64,000 nucleotides of DNA from Streptomyces sp. F63 (GCF_018070345.1 NZ_JAGPXX010000024.1:31697-95696), one strand, 5' to 3'. Shown: positions 47,412 through 56,369, counted from the first letter of the stretch. A program made the numbers and translations. The notes: a model not told the origin generated them from the sequence alone.

Positions 47412-48683
47412 ATGCACGATGTCGTCCCGGAGCCCGTGGCGGAGCTCGCCAAGCGCCGCAGGGAGCCCGTCGTCGTCCAGACGGTCCGCTCCGCGACAGC
47501 CGCCACGATCGCCTACGCCGCTGCCGTGTGGCTGCTGGGCTCGAAGCCGCCCCCGCTGCTCGCCCCGCTGACCGCGCTGCTGGTCGTCCAGGTCACCCTC
47601 TACGCCACCCTGACCAGCGGTGTCCGCCGGGTGAACGCCGTGGTGGCCGGAGTCCTCATCGCCGTCGGGTTCAGCGCCTGGGTGGGGCTCACCTGGTGGA
47701 GCCTCGGTCTGCTGATCATCTCCGCCCTGGTGACCGGACACCTGGTCCGGGTCGGGGAGTTCGTTCCCGAGGTGGCGATCTCCGCCATGCTCGTCCTGGG
47801 CGTCACCCATGCCACCGATCTGGCACTGGCGCGGGTCCTGGAGACCCTGGTCGGCGCAGGGGTGGGCCTCCTCTTCAACATGATCTTCGTGCCGCCGGTC
47901 TGGGTGGAGGACGCGGGCGAGTCCATCGAGGACCTGGCCAAGCGGATGTCGGAGCTCCTCCTGGAACTCGGGGAGGAACTCAGCGGCCACACCCCGGTGG
48001 AGGAGGCCACCGCGCGGGTGGAGGAGGCACGCCGGCTCGACCACGACATCACGGAGGTGGACGAGGCCCTCACCCGGGCCGAGGAGAGCGTGCGGTTCAA
48101 CCCCCGGGTGAAGGAGGGCCTGCTCTCCCGGATCGTGCTGCGGACCGGCCTGGACACCCTGGAGATCTGCGCGGTGATACTGCGGGTGACCACCCGGAGC
48201 CTGGCGGATCTGGCCCGGGCACGGACGGAGGAGGCGCTGTTCCCGCCGGACGTCTCCGCCGCGCTGCGCGAACTGTTCATCAACATGTCGGGGGCCGTGG
48301 AGAGCTTCGCCGTCCTGATCACCGACCAGGTCAGCGCCAACGCGGAGGACGCGGAGACCTTCCTGCTGACCGAGCTCTCCGCGGCCAGGATGAGCCGGGA
48401 GCACGTGGCCCGGCTGCTGCTGGAGAAGGTCCAGGAGCGCCCGCGGCAGTGGCAGCTGCACGGGGCGCTGCTGGCCGAGGTCGACCGGTTCCTGGACGAG
48501 CTGGACGTGGAGAAGCGCTCGACCCGTCTCGCGGAGGAACTCGACGCCTACTCGCGCGAACAGCGCGCCCGCCACCCGAGGCTGGACAAGGCCAAGCGCC
48601 GCGCCCGCCGGTACCTCCGCCGCCGGAGGAGCGGGCAGAGCCACCGGCAGGCGCTGACGAAGCAGGACGTGGACGCGGCCTGA
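47412..48683 (+). CDS. FUSC/aromatic acid exporter-family membrane protein
   Basis: A 423-residue protein with a hydrophobic N-terminal half (about 25-165, five or six helices, including LLAPLTALLVVQVTLYATL) and a long hydrophilic, helical C-terminal half rich in Glu, Arg and Leu that probably forms coiled coils in the cytoplasm. The layout fits FUSC/ArAE_1 proteins, which export aromatic acids or similar small molecules. The end is strongly basic. The ATG has GGAG about 13 bases upstream, slightly far. Confidence 0.82.
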   Translation: MHDVVPEPVAELAKRRREPVVVQTVRSATAATIAYAAAVWLLGSKPPPLLAPLTALLVVQVTLYATLTSGVRRVNAVVAGVLIAVGFSAWVGLTWWSLGLLIISALVTGHLVRVGEFVPEVAISAMLVLGVTHATDLALARVLETLVGAGVGLLFNMIFVPPVWVEDAGESIEDLAKRMSELLLELGEELSGHTPVEEATARVEEARRLDHDITEVDEALTRAEESVRFNPRVKEGLLSRIVLRTGLDTLEICAVILRVTTRSLADLARARTEEALFPPDVSAALRELFINMSGAVESFAVLITDQVSANAEDAETFLLTELSAARMSREHVARLLLEKVQERPRQWQLHGALLAEVDRFLDELDVEKRSTRLAEELDAYSREQRARHPRLDKAKRRARRYLRRRRSGQSHRQALTKQDVDAA

Positions 48684-48905
48684 GGACCCGGCCTCGCGAC
48701 GGTAATGCGCCCGGGAACACGGCGGGGACGGGCCGGGCGGCGCAGCACGCGGCGCATCGCGGACAGAACCCGGCCTCAAGGCCCCGTACGGTCCGGGAAC
48801 CGGCGGCGCACGGGCCGGCCCCGGCGCCCGGACACCACGGCACCGGGGCCGGCCCGCTCCCCCGCCGGCCTGCCGGCCTGCCGACCGTACGAAAGGACCC
48901 CCTCC

Positions 48906-49526
48906 GTGAACACTCCGGACGCATCCGACCCCGCCCCCGCCTCCGCTCCGTCCGGCATGCCCCGGGTCTCCTCCCCCGCTCCCGCGGCCGGCCCGGTCCC
49001 CCCGCGCGCCCTGCCCGGTGAGCGCGGGGAGTTCCTGCGCAGCATGGCCGAGCAGCGCGCCAATCTGCTGATCACCGTCCGCGGACTGGACGACGAGAGG
49101 GCCGCCCGGCGCACCACGGTCAGCGAGCTGACCCTCGGCGGGCTGCTCCGCCACGTCACCCGGGGCGAACGCACCTGGATCCGCATCCTGGCCGACGGCG
49201 ACGGCAGGGCTCCTGAAGGCATGTTCGACATGGACCAGTACCGGATGCGTGAGGAGGACACGCTCGCCGGCCTGGTGGCGGACTACGAGGCCGCGGCGCG
49301 GGAGACCGAGGAGACGGTGGCAGCCCTCCCCGGACTGGACGTGACCGTGCCGCTGCCGCACAGCCCGTGGGGACCGCCGGAGACGGTGCACTGGTCGGCC
49401 CGGCGCATCCTGCTCCACCTCGTCCGCGAGGCGGCGCAGCACGCGGGCCACGCCGACATCATCCGGGAGGCACTGGACGGGGCGAGCACGACGGCGCGGA
49501 TGGTCCCGCCGGGTTCGAGCGCCTGA
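48906..49526 (+). CDS. DinB/DUF664-family protein
   Basis: A 206-residue protein with a disordered Pro/Ala-rich start (about 1-38) and a DinB four-helix domain. Candidate metal-ligand histidines lie in LLRHVTRGERTW and in REAAQHAGHADIIRE, the usual spacing of DinB-like metalloenzymes. In actinomycetes many of these are mycothiol-dependent S-transferases; a specific role is not shown here. AAAGGA lies nine bases before the GTG. Confidence 0.85.
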   Translation: MNTPDASDPAPASAPSGMPRVSSPAPAAGPVPPRALPGERGEFLRSMAEQRANLLITVRGLDDERAARRTTVSELTLGGLLRHVTRGERTWIRILADGDGRAPEGMFDMDQYRMREEDTLAGLVADYEAAARETEETVAALPGLDVTVPLPHSPWGPPETVHWSARRILLHLVREAAQHAGHADIIREALDGASTTARMVPPGSSA

Positions 49527-49533
49527 GCGGCCC

Positions 49534-49571
49534 GCGGCCACCGCCGGAGGTCACGTCCCGGTGGTGGCCGC
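49534..49571. terminator. hairpin between the DinB-type and GH5 genes
   Basis: Nine-base arms (49534-49542 with 49563-49571) between two convergent genes. Confidence 0.45.
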
Positions 49572-49622
49572 CCCGCTGAACCCGGGCCGGGACGGGACCG
49601 GCGTCGCCGCTCGTGGCCGGCC

Positions 49623-51707
49623 TCACCCGCCGAAGCCGGCGCGGGCCGCCCAGCGGGCGAGTTCCCGCCGTGCCTGATCCCGCAGCTCCGGCGGGGCCGC
49701 CGCCCCGCCCTCGGCGATCAGCGCGAAGTGCAGGCGCCCGCCCGGCTCGCCGGCCGCGCCGTCCTCGCGGACCGCGCCGCCCTCACTGGCCCCGCCGGCC
49801 GCCGTGGGGGAGAGCAGCAGCCGCCGGGCGTCCGTGCCGCCGGCCTCGGGGGCGGTCGCGATCGGGTGGCGGGCCGTGCGGCCGTCGGCGGTGTACGGGG
49901 GCGGTCCGGCGGCCGTGCCGAAGTCCGAAACGACGATGGTGCGCTGCGGGTCGAAGCCCCGGGGCAGGTGCAGTTCGGTGGGGGCCGGCTCCGCTCCGCC
50001 GCTCGTCGCCTCCGAGCGCCACACCAGCATCCCGTAGCGGCCGGAGCCGGTCAGTTCGGCGACGTGCGGCAGGTCGTCCGGGATCCGGTTCCAGGTCAGG
50101 GTGCGGTTCCCGTCGCGGGAGCGGTCCTCGTAGACGAAGGCGAGGGTGCGGCCGGACACGGCGGCCGGGTAGAGCCGGTCGAGCAGGCGTTCGTCCTGGC
50201 GGAGCACCGGTTCGCCGGACGCGTCCCGTTCGACGGCGGAGAGGTCCTCGTCATTCCAGGCGTCGCCCTCGGTGAGCACCTTGTCCGGGTTGCCGTTCAT
50301 CAGTTCGCGGTGGCGGCCGCTGTAGAGGTCCCACTGCCACTGCTGGGCGGAGAGCACGGGCCCGGACTCGGCGGCCCGCCGCCACCAGTCGCGGCCGGGG
50401 AGGCGGGAGTCGAGCGCCTGGTACATCGCCTTGAGGACGGTGGGCGCCTTGTCCGCCGTGAGCCCGTTGAGGGGATGCCCGAACTCGCTGACGACGGCGG
50501 GTACTCCGGTGGCCGCCGACCGCTCGCGCACCTTTTCGAAGTCGCCGAGGTTCTGGCCGTCCCGCGCCTTGCCCGGCATGAGGAGGCCGGAGATGGCCCG
50601 CTGGTCGTAGAAGTGCGTGTTGAAGACGGAGCGGGGGCCGAGCCGCCCGGCGTCGAGGAAGCCGCCCTCCTCGTGCTGGAAGCCGATGTTGGAGTTCCAG
50701 AACATGTTCGGTTCGAGGAAGGCCGGCTTGTCCTCCCAGCCCGCGGCGTCCATGCGGGCGCGGAAGCGCTCGTAGAACGGCTGCAGGGTGTCCCGCTCCC
50801 AGGACCGGCTGTCCTCGCCGTCCCGGTAGGTCCCGGCGTAGGGCTCGTTGTACGGGTCGAAGCCCGCGATCCCCGCGAACTGGTCCCCGGTGAGGTGCTC
50901 CTTGAGGTGCGCCATGGTCTTCTCGGCCGTGGCAAGGAAGGCGTCCTGGACGCCGAGCGGCCCGGCCTCCGTCGGAAGGACGCGGTTGTGCCAGAAGTCG
51001 CGGCTGGCGTTCATGACGGCCTTGTTCTGGGTGATGTTCTGTCCCCAGTGGACGCAGATGCCGCAGAACTCCCGCGGGTAGCCGCCGGCTTCGACGGCCC
51101 ACCGGGGCGCGCCGTCCCCGGTGTACCAGCTGTCCCGGTGGAAGAGGTACCGGGAGTACAGGTCCTGGTGGAAGTCGGGGTAGACGCGCAGCCCCGCGTC
51201 GAGGAAGGCGCCCATCTGTTCGGTGACGGCGGTCAGGTACGCCTCGTCGACCCGGCCGGGCTCGGGTTCCGCGTACGCCCAGGAGAGCAGGAAGCGGACG
51301 GTGTTGCCGCCGGTGAGGTGCCGCAGCGCCTCGGCGGAGGCGCGGGCGTCGGCAGTGCTCGCGAAGGGCAGGCCGCGGTTCTCGTGCAGCTTGGTCTCAC
51401 CGGAGACGTTGAAGCCGCGCAGGACGACCTCCCGGCCGTGCCCGTCGGTGAACCGGGTGCCGTCCGGCGTCACCTCGGCGGCGGCGCGGCCGTCGAACCA
51501 GAGGCCGTCGCCGGGGGCCGCGCTCCCGCCGCCGGGGGCCGCGCCGTCCGCCCGTGCCCAGGCGGCGTCCTCGCTCTCCGCGGCGCTCGCGGTCGTGTCC
51601 GGTCCGTACAGTCCGGCCGTCATCAGGGCGCCGAGGACGATCCCCACCGCCCCGGCCCGCCGCCGCCCTCCGCCACCATGCCTGGTCCGCGCACCGCTGA
51701 TCACCAT
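49623..51707 (-). CDS. secreted glycoside hydrolase family 5 enzyme (endoglycosylceramidase-like)
   Basis: A protein of about 694 residues with an Arg-rich signal peptide (GGGGRRRAGAVGIVLGAL, ending near TTASAA). The catalytic barrel begins LRGFNVSGETKLHENRG and resembles the GH5 branch containing endoglycosylceramidases, which release the glycan from glycosphingolipids or similar glycolipids. The acid/base Glu is in GFDPYNEPYAG and the nucleophile Glu in AVVSEFGHPLNG. A beta-sandwich-like C-terminal region follows (about 540-690). I prefer the ATG at 51707; a GTG at 51716 is possible. Neither has a ribosome binding site, but a -35-like TTGACA lies upstream, so a leaderless mRNA is plausible. 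Confidence 0.85.
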   Translation of the reverse strand: MVISGARTRHGGGGRRRAGAVGIVLGALMTAGLYGPDTTASAAESEDAAWARADGAAPGGGSAAPGDGLWFDGRAAAEVTPDGTRFTDGHGREVVLRGFNVSGETKLHENRGLPFASTADARASAEALRHLTGGNTVRFLLSWAYAEPEPGRVDEAYLTAVTEQMGAFLDAGLRVYPDFHQDLYSRYLFHRDSWYTGDGAPRWAVEAGGYPREFCGICVHWGQNITQNKAVMNASRDFWHNRVLPTEAGPLGVQDAFLATAEKTMAHLKEHLTGDQFAGIAGFDPYNEPYAGTYRDGEDSRSWERDTLQPFYERFRARMDAAGWEDKPAFLEPNMFWNSNIGFQHEEGGFLDAGRLGPRSVFNTHFYDQRAISGLLMPGKARDGQNLGDFEKVRERSAATGVPAVVSEFGHPLNGLTADKAPTVLKAMYQALDSRLPGRDWWRRAAESGPVLSAQQWQWDLYSGRHRELMNGNPDKVLTEGDAWNDEDLSAVERDASGEPVLRQDERLLDRLYPAAVSGRTLAFVYEDRSRDGNRTLTWNRIPDDLPHVAELTGSGRYGMLVWRSEATSGGAEPAPTELHLPRGFDPQRTIVVSDFGTAAGPPPYTADGRTARHPIATAPEAGGTDARRLLLSPTAAGGASEGGAVREDGAAGEPGGRLHFALIAEGGAAAPPELRDQARRELARWAARAGFGG

Positions 51708-51730
51708 GACCGACACGATTCAGGGCTTGC

Positions 51731-51744
51731 TGACATACTGTCAA
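51731..51744 (-). promoter_or_regulatory. candidate -35 box overlapped by a palindromic operator
   Basis: TTGACA on the minus strand (51739-51744) overlaps the perfect palindrome TGACA-TAC-TGTCA (51731-51743). A weak -10 (GAATCG, 51716-51721) is 17 bases away and would start the message next to the ATG at 51707. Confidence 0.45.
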
Positions 51745-51775
51745 GACACTTGCGGGCCATGCCTGTTACCGGTGG

Positions 51776-52453
51776 TTATGGCTCGTGCCGGGGGCCGGGG
51801 CCGGAGCCCGTCCCCTCGGCGCCGTTCCAGGCCGGCCGGCGCGGATCGTCCGCCCGTACGACCACATCCGCGGCCTCCTCCGGCCGCACCTCGTCCGCGT
51901 AGCGCGCGAAGGCGGGCAGCGCCCACCGCTCGTCCACGGGCGTGCGGCGCTGCAGGGCGCCCGGCGACAACCGCAGATGGACGGTCAGGTCGAACGGGAA
52001 CCAGTGCCCCAGCAGCAAGGGCCCGTGCAGCACCAGCACGCCGCCGGGCGGGAGTTGGGTGTACGGGCTGCGGGTGGCCCGGTCGGTCTCCGGGTCCCAC
52101 AGATCGGGCAGCACCCGGCCGCTGCCCCCGGGGTCCAGCGGCCCGAAGACCTCCCGCCAGAGGGCACCCGTGTCGAGCCGGCTCTCGTAGTACGCATCGG
52201 GATCCTCCCGCCCGGACTCGTACCGCAGGGAGGCCGGCCGCAGAAAACCCTCGGCGGAGACACCGCACACCGCACGGCCGCGGAGACGCAGGGCGCCGGC
52301 GAGCCGCGCCGCCAGGTCCCCGGGGCGCGCCGCGGGCGCCCCGTCGACCGCGACCCGCTGCCACGGGCTGCCGTCCCGGCCGGTCCCCGCCGCCGCGACC
52401 CGCTCGGCCAGCGCCTCCACCAGCCGCTCCCAGGAGATCGCTTCCATCCGCAT
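51776..52453 (-). CDS. uridine kinase-like protein lacking a canonical P-loop
   Basis: A 225-residue protein similar in layout to uridine/nucleoside kinases: VAVDGAPAARPGDLAARLAGAL at the P-loop position, then SAEGFLRPASLRYESGREDPDAYYESRLD (substrate loop) and GGVLVLHGPLLLGHWFPFDLTVHL (core strand and helix). The expected GxxxxGK[ST] reads GAPAARPG, so the phosphate-binding Lys is missing. Either it binds nucleosides without kinase activity or it is catalytically dead. The ATG has GGGGA ten bases upstream. It lies 58 bases after the ADP-ribosylglycohydrolase gene on the same strand. Confidence 0.75.
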   Translation of the reverse strand: MRMEAISWERLVEALAERVAAAGTGRDGSPWQRVAVDGAPAARPGDLAARLAGALRLRGRAVCGVSAEGFLRPASLRYESGREDPDAYYESRLDTGALWREVFGPLDPGGSGRVLPDLWDPETDRATRSPYTQLPPGGVLVLHGPLLLGHWFPFDLTVHLRLSPGALQRRTPVDERWALPAFARYADEVRPEEAADVVVRADDPRRPAWNGAEGTGSGPGPRHEP

Positions 52454-52511
52454 ACAGCCATCATCCCCGGCCGCGCACCGCGGCCGGCGCGGCCCTGCCG
52501 CTCCCCCGGGC

Positions 52512-53705
52512 TCAGCTCTCGCCCACCGGGTGGAACCCGGCCGCGAAGTCGTCCGCGAGCAGCGTGATGGTGGCACGCCCCTCGACCCGGCGCAGCCAGT
52601 CCTGCGGCAGCCGCAGGTCGCCGTGGTGGGCGCCGAGGAGGTTGCCGCAGAGGGAGCCGGTGGAGTCGCTGTCGCCGGAGTGGTTGACGGAGAGCAGCAG
52701 GGCCTCGCGGATCGCCGTCGCGGAGGCCGTGGCGGGACCGCCGGCCTCGCGCCGGTCCGGGGTGTGGACCAGTACGCAGTACACGGCGATCGCCAGCGCC
52801 TCCTCCGCGATCCAGCCGCCGCCGAGCGTCTCCACCGCCTCCGGGCCCGGAGCCGCGCCGGCCCCGGAGCCGGAACCGGCCGCGAGGTCGAGCGCGGCAT
52901 TGAGCGCGGCGGCCGTCTCCTCGTGGCCCGGATACCCGGCCAGCAGGCGCAGCGTGAGCAGCACGGCGGCCTCCGGGCCCTCGCCGTACAGCAGGTGGTG
53001 GACGATCGCGGCCAGCGCGCCGGCCGCGTAGTAGCCGGTCGGATGGCCGTGGGTGATCTGCGCGCAGCGGGCCGCCAGTTCGAACGATGCGCGCGGTCCG
53101 GCGCCGGTGAGGCCGAAGGGCGCGGAGCGCATCACCGTGCCGCAGCCCTTGGACTCCGGGTTGACCGGGCCGTGTGCGCCGCGCAGCGCGCCGGCCGGGT
53201 CGGGGGCGTACGACTGGGCGGTGCCGGAGAGACAGGCGTTGCCGGGCGCGCGCCGCGCGTACAGCCACCGCTCCTCGCGGAGCGTCCCGGTGCGGTGCGG
53301 CCGCCCGTCCGCGGCCGGCGGGCCGTCATGGTGCTGGGTGTCCAGCCAGCGCAGATAGGCGTCGCGCACCAGGTGGGTCGCGGCGCCCCCGATGCCCCGA
53401 TCGGCTGCCCGCTCGCGGGCGCGCATCAGGCCCTCCGCCGTGAAGAGCGTCATCTGGGTGTCGTCGGTGACCGTGCCGGCCGGTGCGCCGCGGCCGTCGG
53501 CCACCATGCCGCGCAGGCCGTCCGGCCCGTGCGCGGCGCGGATCCGGTCCGCGGACAGGAACTCCACCGGGTTGCCCAGCGCGTCCCCGATCGCCCCGCC
53601 CAGCAGGCACCCGCGGATCCCGGCCCGCACCGCCACCGCCCCGTTCCAGGACCCGTCGTCCACGTCCGCCACCCCCATCTGATGTTCCGTCGCTCGACCG
53701 GACAT
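52512..53705 (-). CDS. ADP-ribosylglycohydrolase family protein
   Basis: A 397-residue member of the DraG/ADPRH family, which removes ADP-ribose from proteins or nucleic acids using two Mg ions. GCLLGGAIGDALGNPVEF, the metal-binding TDDTQMTLFTAEGL and the C-terminal NHSGDSDSTGSLCGNLLGA are all intact, so activity is likely. The start ATG has CAGG close upstream; the first 25 residues are variable. Gly/Ala-rich loop at about 287-300. No ADP-ribosyltransferase is visible nearby, so the target is unknown. Confidence 0.92.
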   Translation of the reverse strand: MSGRATEHQMGVADVDDGSWNGAVAVRAGIRGCLLGGAIGDALGNPVEFLSADRIRAAHGPDGLRGMVADGRGAPAGTVTDDTQMTLFTAEGLMRARERAADRGIGGAATHLVRDAYLRWLDTQHHDGPPAADGRPHRTGTLREERWLYARRAPGNACLSGTAQSYAPDPAGALRGAHGPVNPESKGCGTVMRSAPFGLTGAGPRASFELAARCAQITHGHPTGYYAAGALAAIVHHLLYGEGPEAAVLLTLRLLAGYPGHEETAAALNAALDLAAGSGSGAGAAPGPEAVETLGGGWIAEEALAIAVYCVLVHTPDRREAGGPATASATAIREALLLSVNHSGDSDSTGSLCGNLLGAHHGDLRLPQDWLRRVEGRATITLLADDFAAGFHPVGES

Positions 53706-53932
53706 CCTGCCAGGTGCACCCGCCCCGGCGGCGGGGGCCGGCCTCGGGCCGCTGCCCTGCCGGCGACGAACCGGAGGATCCGCGCCCGGTGCGGACCGGG
53801 CGGGCGTCCGGCCACCGGCCGCTCCCGCGCCGCGCGTCCGGCGTCCCGGCGGGCACGGGCATTCCCCCGACCGTGACCGGCACCGGGCGGCCGGTGTGCC
53901 CCGGCCCCGGTCCCGGTGCGAGACTGGCGGCC

Positions 53933-54265
53933 ATGCAGAAGCTCTCTCTCGACGCACAGGCCCGTGACCATCTGGCGCGCGCCGCCAACTCCTCCACCGG
54001 ACGCAGCGCAGACACCCTCTACGGGGGTCACGAACACGTCCTGCGGCAGACCCTTCTCGCCCTGACCGCCGGCAACTCCCTCTCGGAGCACGAGAACCCG
54101 GGCGAGGCCACCCTCCAGGTGCTCCGCGGACGGGTGCGGCTGCACAGCGGCGACGAGCACTGGGACGGCCGCGACGGCGACCTGCTCGTCATCCCGCCCG
54201 CCCGCCACAGCCTGGAGGCCCTGGAGGACTCCGCGGTCCTGCTGACCGTCGCCAAGACCGGCTGA
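53933..54265 (+). CDS. cupin-domain protein
   Basis: A 110-residue single cupin. The beta-barrel metal site is recognisable in SLSEHENPGEATLQVLRGRVRL and in DGDLLVIPPARHSLEA, giving His, Glu and His ligand candidates. Small cupins of this type bind a metal and a small ligand or are simple sensors; no reaction can be assigned. The GTG of the next gene is three bases after its stop, so the two form an operon. Confidence 0.85.
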   Translation: MQKLSLDAQARDHLARAANSSTGRSADTLYGGHEHVLRQTLLALTAGNSLSEHENPGEATLQVLRGRVRLHSGDEHWDGRDGDLLVIPPARHSLEALEDSAVLLTVAKTG

Positions 54266-54268
54266 GCG

Positions 54269-54844
54269 GTGCAGAGCGTCCCCGCACCGCTGCTCACGTT
54301 CGGCCACGGCACCGCCGGCAGAGGACGTCTGACCGAGCTGCTGCACGGCGCGGGGGTGGCGGCTGTCGTGGACGTACGGACAGCGCCCGGCAGCCGGCGC
54401 AACCCGGACGCCGCCCGGGACGCCCTCGGAGCGTGGCTGCCGGGCGAGGCGGGCATCGGCTACCGCTGGGAGCGGCGGCTCGGCGGCTTCCGCCGGGCCG
54501 CGCCCGGCTCCCCCGACACCTTCTGGCGGAACGCGTCCTTCCGGGGGTACGCGGGCCACACCCGCGACCCGGACTTCCTCGCCGCCATGGAAGGGCTCCT
54601 GCGCGAGGCGGCGGCCGCCCGCACGGCCGTGATGTGCAGCGAGTCGGTGTGGTGGCGCTGCCACCGGCGGCTGATCGCCGACTTCGCCGTCCTGGCGCGC
54701 GGCGTCCCGGTACTGCACCTGGCCCACGACGGCGGTCTCACCGCGCACCCGCCCACCCCGGGCGCGCGCCTGCGCGCGGACGGCCTCCTCGTCTACGACC
54801 GCCCCGCCACCGGGGAGGCGACGAGCGGCGAGACCGGACGGTGA
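54269..54844 (+). CDS. DUF488-domain protein
   Basis: A 191-residue DUF488 protein. The fold begins LLTFGHGTAGRGRLTELL and VAAVVDVRTAPGSRRNP; the family signature VMCSESVWWRCHRRLIADF contains the conserved CxE and CHR residues. The biochemical role of DUF488 is unknown to me; the motif suggests a thiol or nucleic-acid linked activity. The start is a GTG three bases after the cupin gene. The final 30 residues are variable. The 255-base gap that follows (54845-55099) holds no gene I can support. Confidence 0.87.
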   Translation: MQSVPAPLLTFGHGTAGRGRLTELLHGAGVAAVVDVRTAPGSRRNPDAARDALGAWLPGEAGIGYRWERRLGGFRRAAPGSPDTFWRNASFRGYAGHTRDPDFLAAMEGLLREAAAARTAVMCSESVWWRCHRRLIADFAVLARGVPVLHLAHDGGLTAHPPTPGARLRADGLLVYDRPATGEATSGETGR

Positions 54845-55099
54845 ACCCCCCGGCGCGAACCGGCCCGGGTCCCGGCCGGACCCGTCGGGGACCCGCCCGG
54901 CCCCGGAAGCCCGCCGCCGACCGGCCGTCCCGCCCGAGCCCGCCGAGGCACGCCGGCCTCATCCGGACAACGGCACGGGCCCGGCCCGCACCCGGGCTCA
55001 CGGGGCAACCGCGGGCGGGTCAGCGGATGGACGGGCTCACGGGCAGGGACATCGCAGGGTTCACCGGACAGGACGGAAGGGACGGCCGCCGGCCGGGCC

Positions 55100-55495
55100 T
55101 CAGCCCCGCGCCGCACCGAACGCGTCGCCGCCCCCGCCGCCGAAGCCTGCCGCCGCGAGGTAGTCCGGCCGGGGGTCGAGAGCCGCCGCGAGCCGGAAGT
55201 GGCGGGTGGCCTCCGCCGGGCGGTCGGCACGCTGCAGGGTGCGGGCCAGGGCGAAGTGCGCGAAGGCGTTGTCCGGTTCACGCTCCAGGACGACCTGGAA
55301 CTCCAGCTCGGCCGGGCGGAGCTGCGCCGCGTGGAAGAAGGCGCGGGCGCGCAGCAGCCGGGCCGCGGTGTTCTCGGGGTGGGCCGTGACGACGGCGTCC
55401 AGCAGCTTGACGGCGCCCAGCGGATCGCGGGCGGCCAGCAGCCGCTCGGCGGCGCGGTACTGGATGACTGTGTTCTCGGGGGTGCGCGCGGTCAC
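55100..55495 (-). CDS. tetratricopeptide repeat protein
   Basis: A 131-residue protein made of about three TPR units: YRAAERLLAARDPLGAVKLL, RLLRARAFFHAAQLRPAELEF and AHFALARTLQRADRPAEATRHF, each with the expected small and bulky residues. A Gly-rich tail follows. TPR proteins serve as protein-binding scaffolds; partner unknown. AAGGAG lies seven bases before the GTG. Confidence 0.85.
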   Translation of the reverse strand: MTARTPENTVIQYRAAERLLAARDPLGAVKLLDAVVTAHPENTAARLLRARAFFHAAQLRPAELEFQVVLEREPDNAFAHFALARTLQRADRPAEATRHFRLAAALDPRPDYLAAAGFGGGGGDAFGAARG

Positions 55496-55620
55496 GGGCT
55501 TCTCCTTCCCGGAGCGGGCGGCGGCGCTGGGCCGCGGCGAGCTCCGTACGGTCTCGCACAACGCCGGCCCGGCGGCGGTCATTCCCGCCCGGCGGTCGCC
55601 ACCCGGCGGACGGTCCGGAG

Positions 55621-55690
55621 CGGTCGTTGCCGGGCGGCCGTGCCGAGCGGTCGTACCGGGCGGTCGTTGCCGGGCGGCCGTGCCGGGCCG
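55621..55690. repeat. 40-bp period tandem repeat between coaE and the TPR gene
   Basis: CGGTCGTTGCCGGGCGGCCG occurs at 55621 and again 40 bases later at 55661. A partial CGGTCGTACCGGG unit lies between them. The repeats fill the 196-base spacer just downstream of coaE and may act as a hairpin-rich terminator. Confidence 0.8.
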
Positions 55691-55691
55691 T

Positions 55692-56309
55692 TCACCCGGC
55701 GGCCGTGCGCGTGGCCCGCTCACGGCGCAGAAGTTCCTGCCAGACGGTCCTGACCTGGGGTTCCAGCGCGTCGATCGGGCCGTCGTTGTCGATGACCAGA
55801 TCGGCGACGGCCCTGCGCTGCTCCCGGGTGGCCTGCGCCGCCATACGCGACCGCGCCTCCTCCTCCGGCATGCCGCGCCGCCGCACGAGCCGGTCGAGCT
55901 GGGTCTCCGGTGCGGCGTCGACCACCACGACCAGGTCGTAGAGCGGGGCGAGGCCGTTCTCGGTGAGGAGCGGGACGTCGTGGACCACGACGGCGTCCTC
56001 GCCCGCGGAGGACTCCAGTTCGGCGGAACGGGCTCCGACCAGCGGGTGCACGATCGCGTTGAGCGCCTTCAGCCGGCCGGGGTCGGCGAAGACGATGCGG
56101 CCCAGCCCGGGCCGGTCCAGGCCGCCGTCCTCCGTGAGGATCTCCGGGCCGAACTCGGCGACGACCGCCGCCAGCCCGGGGGTTCCGGGCTCGACGACCT
56201 CCCGTGCGATCTTGTCGGCGTCCACCACGACCGCACCGTAGGAGGCGAGGAGCCGGGAGACCTCGCTCTTGCCGGCACCGATACCGCCCGTCAGACCCAC
56301 CTTCAGCAT
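55692..56309 (-). CDS. coaE: dephospho-CoA kinase
   Basis: Final step of coenzyme A synthesis: phosphorylates the ribose 3' hydroxyl of dephospho-CoA. 205 residues. The P-loop is LTGGIGAGKSEVS; VVVDADKIAREVVEPG and VVHDVPLLTENGL follow in the expected order, with the lid segment RLVRRRGMPEEEARSRMAAQ. It lies 60 bases beyond the PAC2 gene, so PAC2 and coaE are probably co-transcribed. Confidence 0.96.
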   Translation of the reverse strand: MLKVGLTGGIGAGKSEVSRLLASYGAVVVDADKIAREVVEPGTPGLAAVVAEFGPEILTEDGGLDRPGLGRIVFADPGRLKALNAIVHPLVGARSAELESSAGEDAVVVHDVPLLTENGLAPLYDLVVVVDAAPETQLDRLVRRRGMPEEEARSRMAAQATREQRRAVADLVIDNDGPIDALEPQVRTVWQELLRRERATRTAAG

Positions 56310-56369
56310 GCACCCAGCCTACCGGGCGGTACGGTGCGCGGCCCCGGGCGTCCGGGCATCCGTCGGCGG

